Part shown: positions 1 to 8,439 of the stretch, piece by piece
Layout of the letters: every line of letters starts with the position of its first letter
Numbering within the stretch: position 1 is the stretch's first letter
NCBI RefSeq assembly: GCF_002283365.1
Contig: NZ_MQWD01000001.1
Coordinates: forward strand, 373,694-437,693
Direction of reading: 5' to 3'
DNA length: 64,000 nt
Source: Rubrivirga marina
Lineage (GTDB): Bacteria > Bacteroidota > Rhodothermia > Rhodothermales > Rubricoccaceae
Notes under the pieces: generated by a model
Database searches by the model: none
Told to the model about the DNA's origin: nothing
The model's input: the letters and a program-made list of their open reading frames with translations, nothing else
Position numbers and translations under genes: made by a program

Positions 1-1
1 C

Positions 2-853
2 CGGGGCCGGCCGCTCCCGCTCGACCGGCCGCACGTGATGGGCGTCCTCAACGTCACGCCCGACTCGTTCTCCGACGGCGGGCGCTACGCGAGCACCCGC
101 GCCGCCGTCGACCGCGCCCACGCGATGGCCGAGGCCGGCGCGTCGCTCGTCGACGTCGGCGGCGAGTCGACGCGGCCCGGGGCCCGACCGGTCGGCCTCG
201 ATGAGGAGTTGGAGCGGGTCGTGCCCGTGGTCGAGGCGATCGCCCGCGAGGTGCCGCACGTGCTCATCTCGGTCGACACGGTCAAGGGGGCCGTCGCGCG
301 CGAGGCGCTGCGCGCCGGCGCGCACGTCGTCAACGACGTGACCGGGCTGCGCGAGGGCGTGGGGACGGCCGCCGCCGCGGCCGAGTACGGCGCCCCGCTC
401 GTCGTCATGCACTCGCTCGCCAGGACCGGCGGCACGGCGCCCGCCGACGCCTACGACGACGTGGTCGGGGACGTGATCGCGTCGCTCCGCCGGTCCGTCG
501 CGCGGGCCGAAGAGGCCGGCGTGGCAGACGTGATCGTGGACCCCGGCTTCGGGTTCGGCAAGACGGTCGAGCAGAACCTCCGCCTGATCGCCGAGGTCGA
601 CCGGCTCGTGGCCGAGGGCTGGCCGGTGCTGATCGGCGTGTCGAGGAAGAGCACCGTCGGCGCCGTGCTCGGGACGCCGGGGCGGCCGGCGCCCGTGACG
701 GAGCGGCTCTACGGGTCGCTCGGGCTGGCGGCGCTCGCCGTCGTCCGCGGGGCGCACGTCGTGCGGGCCCACGACGTCCGGGAGACGGTCGAGACCCTCC
801 GGACGATCGGTGCGGCCTTGACGGCGTCGGGCGCGGAGCGGGGCGCGCCGTGA
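2..853 (+). CDS. folP: Dihydropteroate synthase (5'-truncated by window edge)
   Basis: Condenses 6-hydroxymethyl-dihydropterin pyrophosphate with p-aminobenzoate to give dihydropteroate, the cytosolic folate-pathway step blocked by sulfonamides. The TIM-barrel signatures appear in order: NVTPDSFSDGG, GGESTRPGA, the SVDT strand, VNDVTG, VVMHS, DPGFGFGKT and GVSRKS. GTG at 35 and ATG at 38 are possible starts, but the frame is open to the left edge and reads RGRPLPLDRPHVMGVLNV. That matches the usual stretch before the first motif, so the true start lies outside the window. The 3' end overlaps cdaA by 4 bp (GTGA), implying translational coupling. Confidence 0.95.
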   Translation, partial: RGRPLPLDRPHVMGVLNVTPDSFSDGGRYASTRAAVDRAHAMAEAGASLVDVGGESTRPGARPVGLDEELERVVPVVEAIAREVPHVLISVDTVKGAVAREALRAGAHVVNDVTGLREGVGTAAAAAEYGAPLVVMHSLARTGGTAPADAYDDVVGDVIASLRRSVARAEEAGVADVIVDPGFGFGKTVEQNLRLIAEVDRLVAEGWPVLIGVSRKSTVGAVLGTPGRPAPVTERLYGSLGLAALAVVRGAHVVRAHDVRETVETLRTIGAALTASGAERGAP

Positions 854-1716
854 GCCTGGACCTGCCGCTCGCGTTGCTCCTCCAGGAGGGCCTCCAGGTC
901 GGGTTCGTCCCGCTCCGGTGGCTCGACCTCGTCGACGTCGCCATCACGGCCGTCCTCGTATACCAGGGCTACCGCCTGATCCGCGGCACGATCGCCGTCC
1001 AGGTGGCCGTGGCACTCCTCGGTCTGTACGCCGTCAACGAGGTCGTCCGGGCCGTCGGCCTCACGACGCTCTCGACCATCTTCGGGGCGGTCGGCGACGT
1101 GTTCGTGCTGGCCGTCCTCATCCTGTTCGCGCCGGAGATCCGGCAGGCGCTGTTCCTGCTCGGGCGGAACCCGATCGTCCGGCGCCTCGTGACGCAGCCG
1201 CCGCGCCAGAAGATCACCGACGAGGTCATCGGGGCGATCCAGGAGATGAGCCGCGACCGCGTGGGGAGCCTCATCGCGTTCGCCCGGAGCACCGGCCTCC
1301 GCAACTACATCGAGTCCGGGACCCAGATCCACGCCGACGTCGAGCGGGACCTCCTCACGGCCATCTTCTTCCCCAACAGCCCGCTCCACGACGGGGCCGT
1401 GATCGTGCAGGGCCAGAAGGTCGAGGCGGCCCGGTGCATCCTCCCGGTGAGCGACGCGCGCTCGCTCGACCCGCACCTCGGCCTCCGCCACCGCGCGGCC
1501 GTCGGGCTGACGGAGCGGACCGACGCGTTCGTCATCGTGACGAGCGAGGAGACGGGCAAGATCTCGGTCGCCGAGAACGGCCGGCTCGACGTGGGGCTGT
1601 CGCTCGCCGAGGTCGAGAACCGCCTGCTCGACGCGTTCTCGCCCGACCGCCGCGAGGCGGCCCCCGGCGGCACGCCCGAGGAGGCCCCGCCCCCCCCTGC
1701 CGACGCCACGACCTAG
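850..1716 (+). CDS. cdaA: Diadenylate cyclase CdaA (DisA_N domain, membrane-bound)
   Basis: Makes the second messenger c-di-AMP from two ATP. Three hydrophobic segments lie within about residues 25-95, followed by the DisA_N/DAC catalytic domain. That domain carries the diagnostic DGA triad (residues 181-183, in HDGAVIV) and the RHR triad (213-215, in GLRHRAAVG). The length of 288 aa is normal for CdaA. The C-terminal 20 residues are Pro/Glu/Ala-rich and probably disordered. GTG at 850 overlaps the folP stop. The family is known to act in potassium, osmotic and cell-wall homeostasis; the folP-cdaA order is common in Bacteroidota-type genomes. Confidence 0.95.
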   Translation: MSLDLPLALLLQEGLQVGFVPLRWLDLVDVAITAVLVYQGYRLIRGTIAVQVAVALLGLYAVNEVVRAVGLTTLSTIFGAVGDVFVLAVLILFAPEIRQALFLLGRNPIVRRLVTQPPRQKITDEVIGAIQEMSRDRVGSLIAFARSTGLRNYIESGTQIHADVERDLLTAIFFPNSPLHDGAVIVQGQKVEAARCILPVSDARSLDPHLGLRHRAAVGLTERTDAFVIVTSEETGKISVAENGRLDVGLSLAEVENRLLDAFSPDRREAAPGGTPEEAPPPPADATT

Positions 1717-1719
1717 CCC

Positions 1720-2388
1720 GTGCTCCTCACCGACCGCCAGGCCGCCGCCTTCCGCCGCCGACTCGTGGACGACCTCCGCGAGCGGGGCATCGCCGACGAG
1801 CGCGTGCTCGCCGCGATCGGCCGCGTGCCCCGGCACCGGTTCATGCCGGACACCGGCCTCCACCGCCAGGCCTACGACGACGTCGCGCTCCCCATCGGCG
1901 AGGGCCAGACGATCTCGCAGCCGTACACCGTCGCCCGGATGACGGAACTCCTGGACATCCGCGAGGGCGAGCGTGTGCTGGAGGTCGGGACCGGGAGCGG
2001 GTACCAGGCTGCCGTGCTGGCCGAGCTCGGCGCCCGCGTGTTCTCGATCGAGCGCCACGCCGCGCTCCTCCAGAAGACGCGACCGATCCTAAAGGCCCTC
2101 GGCTACGACCCCGTCGTCCGCACGCAGGTCGGCGACGGGACGTACGGGTGGCCCGGCTACGCCCCGTTCGACGCCATCATCGTGACGGCCGGCGGGCCCG
2201 AGGTCCCGGCCGAGCTCCGGGACCAGCTCCGCGACCCCGTCGACGGCCAGCCCGACGCGCGGCTCCTCATCCCGGTCGGCCCGCCGAAGCGGCAGGTGCT
2301 CCACCGGATCACCAAGACCGGCCCCGACGCGTTCGCCGACGAGCGGTTCGACGGCGTCGTGTTCGTCCCGCTCGTCCGCGGGGCCTGA
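1720..2388 (+). CDS. pcm: Protein-L-isoaspartate O-methyltransferase
   Basis: Transfers a methyl group from SAM to isoaspartyl residues of damaged proteins so that they can re-form aspartate. The PCMT hallmarks are present: RVPRHRFMP, GQTISQPYTVARM, the SAM-binding motif I VLEVGTGSGYQAAVL, and the DAIIVTAGGPEVP strand. Length 222 aa is usual for the family. GTG at 1720 lies three bases after the cdaA stop, so it is probably the third gene of a folP-cdaA-pcm operon. A palindromic element follows the stop directly. Confidence 0.93.
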   Translation: MLLTDRQAAAFRRRLVDDLRERGIADERVLAAIGRVPRHRFMPDTGLHRQAYDDVALPIGEGQTISQPYTVARMTELLDIREGERVLEVGTGSGYQAAVLAELGARVFSIERHAALLQKTRPILKALGYDPVVRTQVGDGTYGWPGYAPFDAIIVTAGGPEVPAELRDQLRDPVDGQPDARLLIPVGPPKRQVLHRITKTGPDAFADERFDGVVFVPLVRGA

Positions 2389-2393
2389 CCCCG

Positions 2394-2415
2394 CCCGCCT
2401 CGGCGCCGAGGTGGA
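2394..2415. repeat. GC palindrome copy, after pcm
   Basis: Copy of the dispersed palindrome (half-site CCCGCCTCGG, centre CG, then the reverse complement with one change). It begins six bases after the pcm TGA, a position typical of this family, and could act as the 3' end of the folP-cdaA-pcm transcript. Confidence 0.85.
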
Positions 2416-2476
2416 CCCGGCCGGAGGAACCTTCGGCCGTTTCCGGCGAACCCCGCCCCTCCCCTCTCCCCCATCC

Positions 2477-3433
2477 ATGCCCCGTTCCGGCCTCCGCCAC
2501 GCCCCGCTCCACTTTGCCCAGGGCCTCCTGATGGGCGCCGCCGACGTCGTCCCCGGCGTCAGCGGCGGGACGATGGCGCTCATCGTCGGGATCTACGAGC
2601 GGCTCATCGAGTCGGTCCGCGAGGGGCTGGCCGCGCCGGCGTTCCTCGTGGCCGGGCGGATCGGCGACGTCAAGCGGTCGCTGGCGGCCGTCGACTGGGG
2701 CCTCGTGGTGCCGCTGGGCGTCGGCGTCCTCACGGCGCTCGTGGCCGCCTCGGGCGTGATCCCGGACCTCTTGGAAGCGTACCCGGAGCGGTCGCGCGGC
2801 CTGTTCTTCGGACTCATCGTGGCGTCGATCTACATCCCGTGGCAGGCGCTCGACCGGCACTCGTGGCGGGAGGCCGTGACGGCCCTCGTGGCGGCGATCG
2901 CGGCGTTCATTCTGGTGGGCCTGCCGGCCCTCGCGCCGGCGACCGACCCGGGCTGGATCCGGATCTTCCTCTCGGCCTCGGTCGCGATCTGCGCCATGAT
3001 CCTGCCCGGCGTGAGCGGGTCGTTCCTCCTCCTCGCGCTCGGGATGTACGAGGTGACGCTGGAGGCGCTCCACGACCGCGACCTCGGCTACGTCGCCATC
3101 TTCGCCCTCGGCGCGCTCGTCGGCCTCGGCCTGTTCTCGCGGCTCCTGACGTGGCTCCTCGCCGAGAAGTCGGACCTCACGATGGCCGCGCTCATCGGGC
3201 TGATGGCCGGCTCGCTGCGGGCGCTCTGGCCGTGGCAAACCGAGACCCGCGAGATGCTGGCGCCCACGGGCGACGTGCCCGCCGTCGTCGGGCTGATGGT
3301 GCTCGGGCTGGCGATCGTGGCGGTCCTCTTGTGGGTGGCTGCTCGGTTCGTCCAGCCGCCCGAGGTCGCCGAGGCGGCCGAGGAGCAGGCCCGGGACCTC
3401 GAAGCGCGCGAGGACGCGCGGCACCCGGACTGA
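2477..3433 (+). CDS. DUF368 membrane protein, probable polyprenyl-phosphate transporter
   Basis: The N-terminal signature AQGLLMGAADVVPGVSGGTMALI and the internal repeat MILPGVSGSFLLLALGMYE define the DUF368 family. Members have recently been shown to translocate undecaprenyl phosphate (PopT), recycling the lipid carrier of cell-wall synthesis. The 318-aa protein has roughly eight membrane spans and a charged Glu/Ala-rich C-terminus. ATG at 2477 was chosen because it sits directly before the family N-terminus and follows a C/T-rich leader. The substrate assignment is by family, not visible in the sequence. Confidence 0.88.
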   Translation: MPRSGLRHAPLHFAQGLLMGAADVVPGVSGGTMALIVGIYERLIESVREGLAAPAFLVAGRIGDVKRSLAAVDWGLVVPLGVGVLTALVAASGVIPDLLEAYPERSRGLFFGLIVASIYIPWQALDRHSWREAVTALVAAIAAFILVGLPALAPATDPGWIRIFLSASVAICAMILPGVSGSFLLLALGMYEVTLEALHDRDLGYVAIFALGALVGLGLFSRLLTWLLAEKSDLTMAALIGLMAGSLRALWPWQTETREMLAPTGDVPAVVGLMVLGLAIVAVLLWVAARFVQPPEVAEAAEEQARDLEAREDARHPD

Positions 3434-3451
3434 GCCGACCCGGCCCGCGGC

Positions 3452-3724
3452 CTACCCGAGGTCGACCGTGTCGACGACACCGACGACGGTCGCGTCGCTG
3501 GCCGTCAGGTCGTGCGTGGCCTTGAAGGGGAGCGCGGCCTCGGACGACGTGACGTAGAGGACCGTGTCGCCGGGCCCGGCGTCGCACGTGTCGAGCGCCG
3601 TCGTCGGGCGGCCCACGTCGGTGCCGTCAGCGCGGAGGGGTTGGACGAGGACCATCCGCCGGGCGTGGAGCGACGCGTCCTTCTGCGTGGCCCAGATCGA
3701 GCCGATGACGCGGCCGAGCCTCAC
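3452..3724 (-). CDS. EutN/CcmL-family microcompartment vertex protein (second of pair)
   Basis: A 90-aa single-domain protein beginning RLGRVIGSIWATQKDASLHARRMVLVQP, the N-terminal strand pattern of the EutN/CcmL (BMC-P) family. These proteins form pentamers that cap the vertices of carboxysomes and other microcompartments. The GTG start at 3724 overlaps the stop of the upstream paralogue by 4 bp, so the two are translationally coupled. No BMC-H or BMC-T shell gene and no signature enzyme is visible in the window. It could serve a shell encoded elsewhere or have taken another oligomeric role. Confidence 0.85.
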   Translation of the reverse strand: MRLGRVIGSIWATQKDASLHARRMVLVQPLRADGTDVGRPTTALDTCDAGPGDTVLYVTSSEAALPFKATHDLTASDATVVGVVDTVDLG

Positions 3725-4023
3725 GCGAACGGACCCGCGGCCTCGTCGAGCACGCGCTCGTCCACGTCCAGCCGGTCGACGATGGCCATCACGACGGCGT
3801 CGACGGCCTTCCCTTTCGTCAGCTCGGTCTGCCGGCCGGACGAGCCCTGCGCCACGAGGACCGTCTCACCCTCGCCCGCGCCTACGGCGTCGGCCGCGAC
3901 GACGAACGCCGACTGGGGCTCGCCGTCGAGGTCGACCTCGCGGACGATGAGGAACTTCATCCCGACGAGGCCGGGGTCCTTGCGGGTGGCCCAGACGGTG
4001 CCGATGACCTTGCCGAGGAGCAT
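3721..4023 (-). CDS. EutN/CcmL-family microcompartment vertex protein (first of pair)
   Basis: A 100-aa BMC-P family protein starting MLLGKVIGTVWATRKDPGLVGMKFLIVREVDLDG, closely matching CcmL/EutN; the later GEGETVLVAQGSSGRQ is the family's second core stretch. ATG at 4023 was preferred over upstream in-frame codons because the family begins here; a TACCTTG element lies about 20 bases upstream. It is transcribed ahead of, and overlaps by 4 bp, the second vertex paralogue. The two differ clearly in sequence, so they are not a recent duplication. As with its partner, no shell hexamer is nearby. Confidence 0.87.
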   Translation of the reverse strand: MLLGKVIGTVWATRKDPGLVGMKFLIVREVDLDGEPQSAFVVAADAVGAGEGETVLVAQGSSGRQTELTKGKAVDAVVMAIVDRLDVDERVLDEAAGPFA

Positions 4024-4043
4024 GAGAGCGGGGCGGGGGGCCG

Positions 4044-4050
4044 CAAGGTA
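4044..4050 (-). promoter_or_regulatory. Candidate -7 element upstream of the vertex-protein pair
   Basis: TACCTTG on the minus strand, 21-27 bases upstream of the ATG at 4023. It resembles the Bacteroidota TAnnTTTG element with one T fewer. The same heptamer precedes the receiver gene at 39077. No clear -33 TTG is visible. Confidence 0.35.
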
Positions 4051-4217
4051 GCGTCTCCTGGGGCCCGCCTCGGCGCGCCCGCGGCCGAATACAGAAGCGC
4101 CCCGAGGCGAACCCCGACGCCCGCTGCCTGTACTCCCTCCTGCGAGGCGCGTGGCCACACGCCGACGCCCCGCCCCTGGCTCCCCGCGCCCCTCCCCGGC
4201 TGCCCCGTCCCCCGCTC

Positions 4218-4742
4218 ATGCTGACTTCGTCGACCTCGCGGTTCCGCCGCTTCTCCCTCGTCATCGCCGCCGCCGCGCTCCTCGCGGCCTGCGACTCGGG
4301 CAACGCCGTCGACCCGCCCAGCCCGGCCGACGTGGCCGGTGTCTACTCGGTCGCCGCCTTCCGCTTCCAGCCGGCAGCCCAGGCCCTCGCCCCGGCCGAC
4401 GTCCTCTCCTCGCTCGACCCGTCCGTGACGTCGGTCGAGATCCTCGACAGCGGCGACGTCGTGTTCCGGTACCGGCTCGACGGCGGGCTCACGCGCGTGG
4501 TCCTCGGCGAGGTCGAGGTCCGGAGCGCGCAGGTCCGCCTCACGTTCACGGGCCAGACCGACGCCGGGCGGCTGGCCGCGCTGCTGCCGTCGTCGCTGAC
4601 GCTGGACCGCGTGGAGGGCGTCTTGGTGGCCTCGACCACGTTCCGAGCCAACCTCGCGGCCTACGACGCCGAGCAGTACGCCGGCTTCACCGACGTGCCC
4701 GGCACGCTCACGATCCGCCTCGCCCCACAGACGAGCAGCTAG
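4218..4742 (+). CDS. Lipoprotein of unknown function (GTLTIRL family)
   Basis: A 174-aa protein with a basic N-terminus, a hydrophobic stretch and the lipobox ALLAACDSG, so it is probably an outer-membrane or periplasmic lipoprotein. The mature part is predicted to be mostly beta. It shares an architecture with the lipoprotein at 41401-41916: a 'Y..x(E/F)FxP..Q.L..AD' segment after the lipobox, a central 'VEI/TIEI..GD..' strand, and a C-terminal 'GTLTI' strand. I do not recognise a named family or function. It precedes the barrel protein at 4812 by about 70 bases. Confidence 0.75.
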   Translation: MLTSSTSRFRRFSLVIAAAALLAACDSGNAVDPPSPADVAGVYSVAAFRFQPAAQALAPADVLSSLDPSVTSVEILDSGDVVFRYRLDGGLTRVVLGEVEVRSAQVRLTFTGQTDAGRLAALLPSSLTLDRVEGVLVASTTFRANLAAYDAEQYAGFTDVPGTLTIRLAPQTSS

Positions 4743-4811
4743 ACCGCCTCGCCCCGCCCGCCTCGGCGCGCTCCTGGACCGGCGCGCCCGCCCCCCGCCT
4801 CGTCCGCCCTG

Positions 4812-7397
4812 ATGCCTCGTTCTCTACTCCTCGTCCTCCTCTCGCTCGCGCTCCTGGCCCCGGCCGCCTCGGCCCAGGTCTCGGGCGTCGGGTACCGGCT
4901 GTCTCCGTCGGCCACCTACGTCGACTTCGAGGGCGACGCGGGGCTCGACGACGGGCTCCTCTACGGCGGCGGGATTGGCCTCTCGTTCGGCGAGTTCGTC
5001 GAGCTCGGCGGCGGGTACCAGTTCGGCGACGGGTTCCAAACCGACTTCACCGGCTTCTCCGGCCTCGACGACGCCCCCGAGCTGGCCGAGGCGCTCGCCG
5101 GGCTCGACCCGCGCGAGGTCAAGGTCGAGCGCTACGGCGGGACGCTCCGGCTCAACCTCGGGACGGCCGGCCTCGTCCCGTTCCTGACGGCCGGGACCGG
5201 CCTCATTCGGTTCTCGCCCGACGGCCTCGAGGCGACGCGCAACATCTACCTCCTCGGCGGTGCCGGCCTCCAACTCACCGGGGCCGACCGCTACGCGCTC
5301 GCCGTCTCGGTCGAGGACCTCGCCTACCGCTACGACCCGGCCTCCACGTTCTTCACCGCCGCCGACCTCTCGACGGTCGGGCTCGACTTCGCCGACTTCA
5401 ACCAGACGACGGTCAACAACCTGACGGTCCGCGGGACGGTCCAGCTCTACCTCGGCGGCCGGCGGCCCGGCCAGGACACCGAGGTCGACCGGGAACTCCG
5501 GCGCCAGTTCTCGGGCGGCCTCTCGGGCCTCAGCCTCTTTATCGAGCCGACGTACGGCCGCGTCCGCTTCGACGAGGCGTTCGACTACCGCGACCAGGCG
5601 TTCGTGGGCGGCGAGGTCGGGGTCGACCTCGGCCCGCTCGTCGGGCTCCGCGGGTTCTACATGCGCGGCGTCGAGGACGACAGCCCGACGTCGTTCGAGA
5701 GCGTCCGCATGCTCGGCGGCGACCTTCGGCTGCGGCTGTCGGAGGGCGGCCAGTTCGTCCCGTTCGTGAGCGTGGGCGGCGGCTACCTCGACGTGCTCGA
5801 CGGCTACGCGGCCGACCCGGGCGCCGAGGCGGGCAACGCGCTCGCCGAGGACCGCCCGTTCGCGACCGGCGGCGCGGGCGTCGAGCTCGCCCTGAGCCCG
5901 CGCTTCCGGATCATCGGCGAGGCCCGGGCGCTGCTGATGAGCACGCGCGACGAGCAGGACCTGAGCCAGCCCGAGAACGTGTTCGTCAGCCCGTACTACC
6001 GGGCCGGCGTCTCGTTCGGCCTCGGCGGCGACGCAGGCGACGGCGTCCAGGCCGTGCGCCGCGAGACGCTGGAGTCGGAGCGGGCGCGGCTGACGGCCGA
6101 ACGCGAGGCGGTCCGCCGGGAGGCTCTCGACCGGATCGAGGCGCTCGAAGCCGAACTGGCCGCGGCCCGCGCCGAGGGCGACATGGACGCCGTCGAGGTG
6201 CTGGAGGCCGAGCGCGAGGTGGCCATCGACCGGGCCGTCAGTCCCGACGCGGACCTCGCAGCGATGCCGGAGCGGACCGCGATCGTCGATCGCGAAGGCA
6301 ACGACGTCCAGCAGCGGATCCTCCGCGATGGAATCGGCGCACCGCCCTCGAGTGCTGTGACCGAGGAGGTCGTCGTGGACGAGACCGGGCAGCGGACGGT
6401 GACGCGGACCGTGCGGGAGGCGCCCGCAGCCGACCGGATGGTGACGATCCCGCTCCCCGAGCAGGGCGAGCTCTACGTCCGCTACGGCCCGCCGGGCGGC
6501 GTCCTCATCGGCGACGGAGGCATGGTGCAGGGCGACGCCCTGACGACCGGCGACGCCGCGGTCGCCACGTCGGGCCTCGACGAGGCCGAGGTCCGCACGA
6601 TCATCCGGGAGTCCCTGCGCGAGTCGCTGGCGGCCCAGGGCGACGCGCCGCTCACGGAGGGCGACCTCGGCGACCTTGAGCGCTCGATCGAGAACCGGAT
6701 CGCCGACCGCGTCGCCGGCCGGCTCACCGCGCCCTCCGGCGCCTCGGACTCGCGCATCGCCGCGCTCGAGCGGCGCCAGGACGACCTCCTCGACGAGATC
6801 CGCGCGCTCCGCGTCGAGCTCGCCACGCAGCCCCAGCAGCCCGTCGTCGTCCGCCAGCCCGCCGCCCCGGGCGATGACGCCGACCAAGACGTGGCCGTGA
6901 TCACGCCGACGCCGAGGCCGGCAGTCCCACCGACACGCGCCGTCCTCGGCCCGTCGTTCCAGATCTCGCCGACGGCCGGGTTCGGCCTCGGCGCCGGCCC
7001 CGACGGCATCCTCGTCGGCGCCCGCGTCGACTACGCGACGGGCCGGTCGTTCCACTACGTCCCCGAGCTGCTCGTCACGATCGGCGGCCGGCGGTCGGTC
7101 TCGGCCAACGCCGACGTGGCCTTCGACGTGCCGTCCGGCGGCTTCGCCGACGTAGGCTCCCCGTACGTCCGGACGGGCCTCGGGCTCGTGTCGTACGGGG
7201 GCTCCGACGAGATCCCGGCCACGTTCGACGAGGAGGTCGACGACGGCGGGACGACGCTGACGTTCAACCTCGGCCTCGGGGCGGATCTCGAGGCCGGCGG
7301 CGGCCGGCTCTTCGTCGACTTCACGACGGGCAACCTCGGCCGGTTCAACCGGCTCACCGCCGGCTACCGCTTCCCCTTCGGCCAGCGGGCCTACTAG
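4812..7397 (+). CDS. Outer-membrane protein with barrels separated by coiled coils
   Basis: An 861-aa exported protein with signal peptide LLLVLLSLALLAPAASAQ. Residues about 25-215 and 225-405 look like two beta-barrel or porin-like domains with alternating hydrophobic strands rich in Gly and aromatics. Residues about 413-475 are a charged coiled coil (many Glu/Arg/Ala), and about 591-673 a second coiled coil. Residues about 713-861 form a third beta domain ending in aromatic-rich FPFGQRAY, consistent with a C-terminal barrel signal. The downstream OmpA gene starts on the next base after the stop, so the pair is an operon. The sequence suggests an envelope-spanning structural protein; the function is unknown. 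Confidence 0.75.
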   Translation: MPRSLLLVLLSLALLAPAASAQVSGVGYRLSPSATYVDFEGDAGLDDGLLYGGGIGLSFGEFVELGGGYQFGDGFQTDFTGFSGLDDAPELAEALAGLDPREVKVERYGGTLRLNLGTAGLVPFLTAGTGLIRFSPDGLEATRNIYLLGGAGLQLTGADRYALAVSVEDLAYRYDPASTFFTAADLSTVGLDFADFNQTTVNNLTVRGTVQLYLGGRRPGQDTEVDRELRRQFSGGLSGLSLFIEPTYGRVRFDEAFDYRDQAFVGGEVGVDLGPLVGLRGFYMRGVEDDSPTSFESVRMLGGDLRLRLSEGGQFVPFVSVGGGYLDVLDGYAADPGAEAGNALAEDRPFATGGAGVELALSPRFRIIGEARALLMSTRDEQDLSQPENVFVSPYYRAGVSFGLGGDAGDGVQAVRRETLESERARLTAEREAVRREALDRIEALEAELAAARAEGDMDAVEVLEAEREVAIDRAVSPDADLAAMPERTAIVDREGNDVQQRILRDGIGAPPSSAVTEEVVVDETGQRTVTRTVREAPAADRMVTIPLPEQGELYVRYGPPGGVLIGDGGMVQGDALTTGDAAVATSGLDEAEVRTIIRESLRESLAAQGDAPLTEGDLGDLERSIENRIADRVAGRLTAPSGASDSRIAALERRQDDLLDEIRALRVELATQPQQPVVVRQPAAPGDDADQDVAVITPTPRPAVPPTRAVLGPSFQISPTAGFGLGAGPDGILVGARVDYATGRSFHYVPELLVTIGGRRSVSANADVAFDVPSGGFADVGSPYVRTGLGLVSYGGSDEIPATFDEEVDDGGTTLTFNLGLGADLEAGGGRLFVDFTTGNLGRFNRLTAGYRFPFGQRAY

Positions 7398-8393
7398 GTG
7401 CGGACCGCCCTCGCCCTCGCCCTCGCGGCGCTCACGGGCCTCGCCCCCGCCGCCCAGACCGCCGAGGTCGACACGGCCGGGGCGCGACGGACCGTGACGG
7501 TGCCAGCGCCCGACGGGCCGGGTGTGATCTACTTCCGCGCCGGGACGCCCGACCCGAACGCCCGCCGCCGCGTCCAGCCGAGCAGCCCCGTGCGCCAGCG
7601 CCTCGCGCCGCAGACGGGCGCGGGCCCGGCGGCCCGCACCCGACGTTCCGACAGCGACGCCGTGACGCGGCTCGACCTCGTGCTGCTGGAGCAGTCGCTG
7701 CTCCGGGCCCTCGACGAGCGGATCGCGGACCTGATCACGTCGCAGCCCCGGTCCTCGCTGCCGATCTCGCCACGGACGCCCGCCCCGATCCTCGTCCTCC
7801 CGCACGACCGCGACGCGCCGGGCGCCGAGCCCACGCCTCAGACGCCCGCCCCGCCGCTGGCTCCGCAGCCGGCCGCGCCGACCCCACCCGCCTCGGACCC
7901 GCTGGTCGCCGAGGTCGAGCGGGCCATCCTCGACACGGGCCTCTTCCGGTCCACGCGCGTCAACTTCGAGTTCGGTGAGGCCGGCCTGCTGCCAGTGTCG
8001 GAGGCGACGCTCGACGCCGTCGCCGACGTGCTCCGGCGCTATCCGGCCCTCCGCGTCCGCGTCGGTGGGCACACCGACTCCGTCAGCTCGGCGGCGTTCA
8101 ACCTCCGCCTCTCGCAGCGCCGCGCCGACGCCGTCCGCTACTACCTCGTCGGGAGCGGCGTCGAGGCGGGCCGCGTCGAGGCCGTGGGGTTCGGCGAGGG
8201 CCAGCCGGTCGCGTCGAACGAGACCGAGACCGGCCGCGCGCTCAACCGGCGCGTCGAGTTCGTGGCGCTCAACCCCGAAGCTGCTCGCGAGGAGACCCGC
8301 ACGCTCCGCGAGGCCACGCCGGCCGAGACGCCGGGCCTCCGCGACCTGATCCGGCAAGAGCTGGAACGCCTCCGCGAGGAGGACGGCGGCTGA
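7398..8393 (+). CDS. OmpA-family peptidoglycan-associated protein
   Basis: A 331-aa exported protein with signal peptide LALALAALTGLAPAAQ. A Pro-rich linker (about residues 130-175) leads to an OmpA C-terminal domain at about 185-295. That domain carries VNFEFGEAGLLP, RVRVGGHTDSVSSAAFN, LSQRRADAVRYYLV and RALNRRVEFVAL, the non-covalent peptidoglycan-binding signature. It starts with GTG immediately after the stop of the barrel/coiled-coil gene, so the two are very probably co-translated. The likely role is anchoring the outer membrane, or that partner protein, to the cell wall. Confidence 0.9.
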   Translation: MRTALALALAALTGLAPAAQTAEVDTAGARRTVTVPAPDGPGVIYFRAGTPDPNARRRVQPSSPVRQRLAPQTGAGPAARTRRSDSDAVTRLDLVLLEQSLLRALDERIADLITSQPRSSLPISPRTPAPILVLPHDRDAPGAEPTPQTPAPPLAPQPAAPTPPASDPLVAEVERAILDTGLFRSTRVNFEFGEAGLLPVSEATLDAVADVLRRYPALRVRVGGHTDSVSSAAFNLRLSQRRADAVRYYLVGSGVEAGRVEAVGFGEGQPVASNETETGRALNRRVEFVALNPEAAREETRTLREATPAETPGLRDLIRQELERLREEDGG

Positions 8394-8401
8394 CGGCCCG
8401 G

Positions 8402-8422
8402 CCCGCCTCGGCGCCGTGGCGG
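8402..8422. repeat. Degenerate GC palindrome copy, after OmpA gene
   Basis: The left half-site CCCGCCTCGG is intact and starts nine bases after the OmpA stop. The right arm has lost a base and carries changes. It lies between convergent genes. Confidence 0.6.
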
Positions 8423-8439
8423 ACGGAGCCGAGCCTCGC

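Noticed and set aside
35-40. GTG/ATG as the true folP start
   Set aside because: The upstream frame is open to the edge and encodes the family's usual residues before NVTPDSF, so the gene begins outside the window.
3452-4023. A complete microcompartment locus
   Set aside because: No BMC-H or BMC-T shell protein and no signature enzyme is found in the window.
4824-8357. Very long open frame of 1177 codons on the minus strand opposite the barrel and OmpA genes
   Set aside because: High GC keeps the antisense frame open; it has no recognisable domain, is rich in Arg/Glu/Val repeats, and both plus-strand genes have clear signal peptides and domains.
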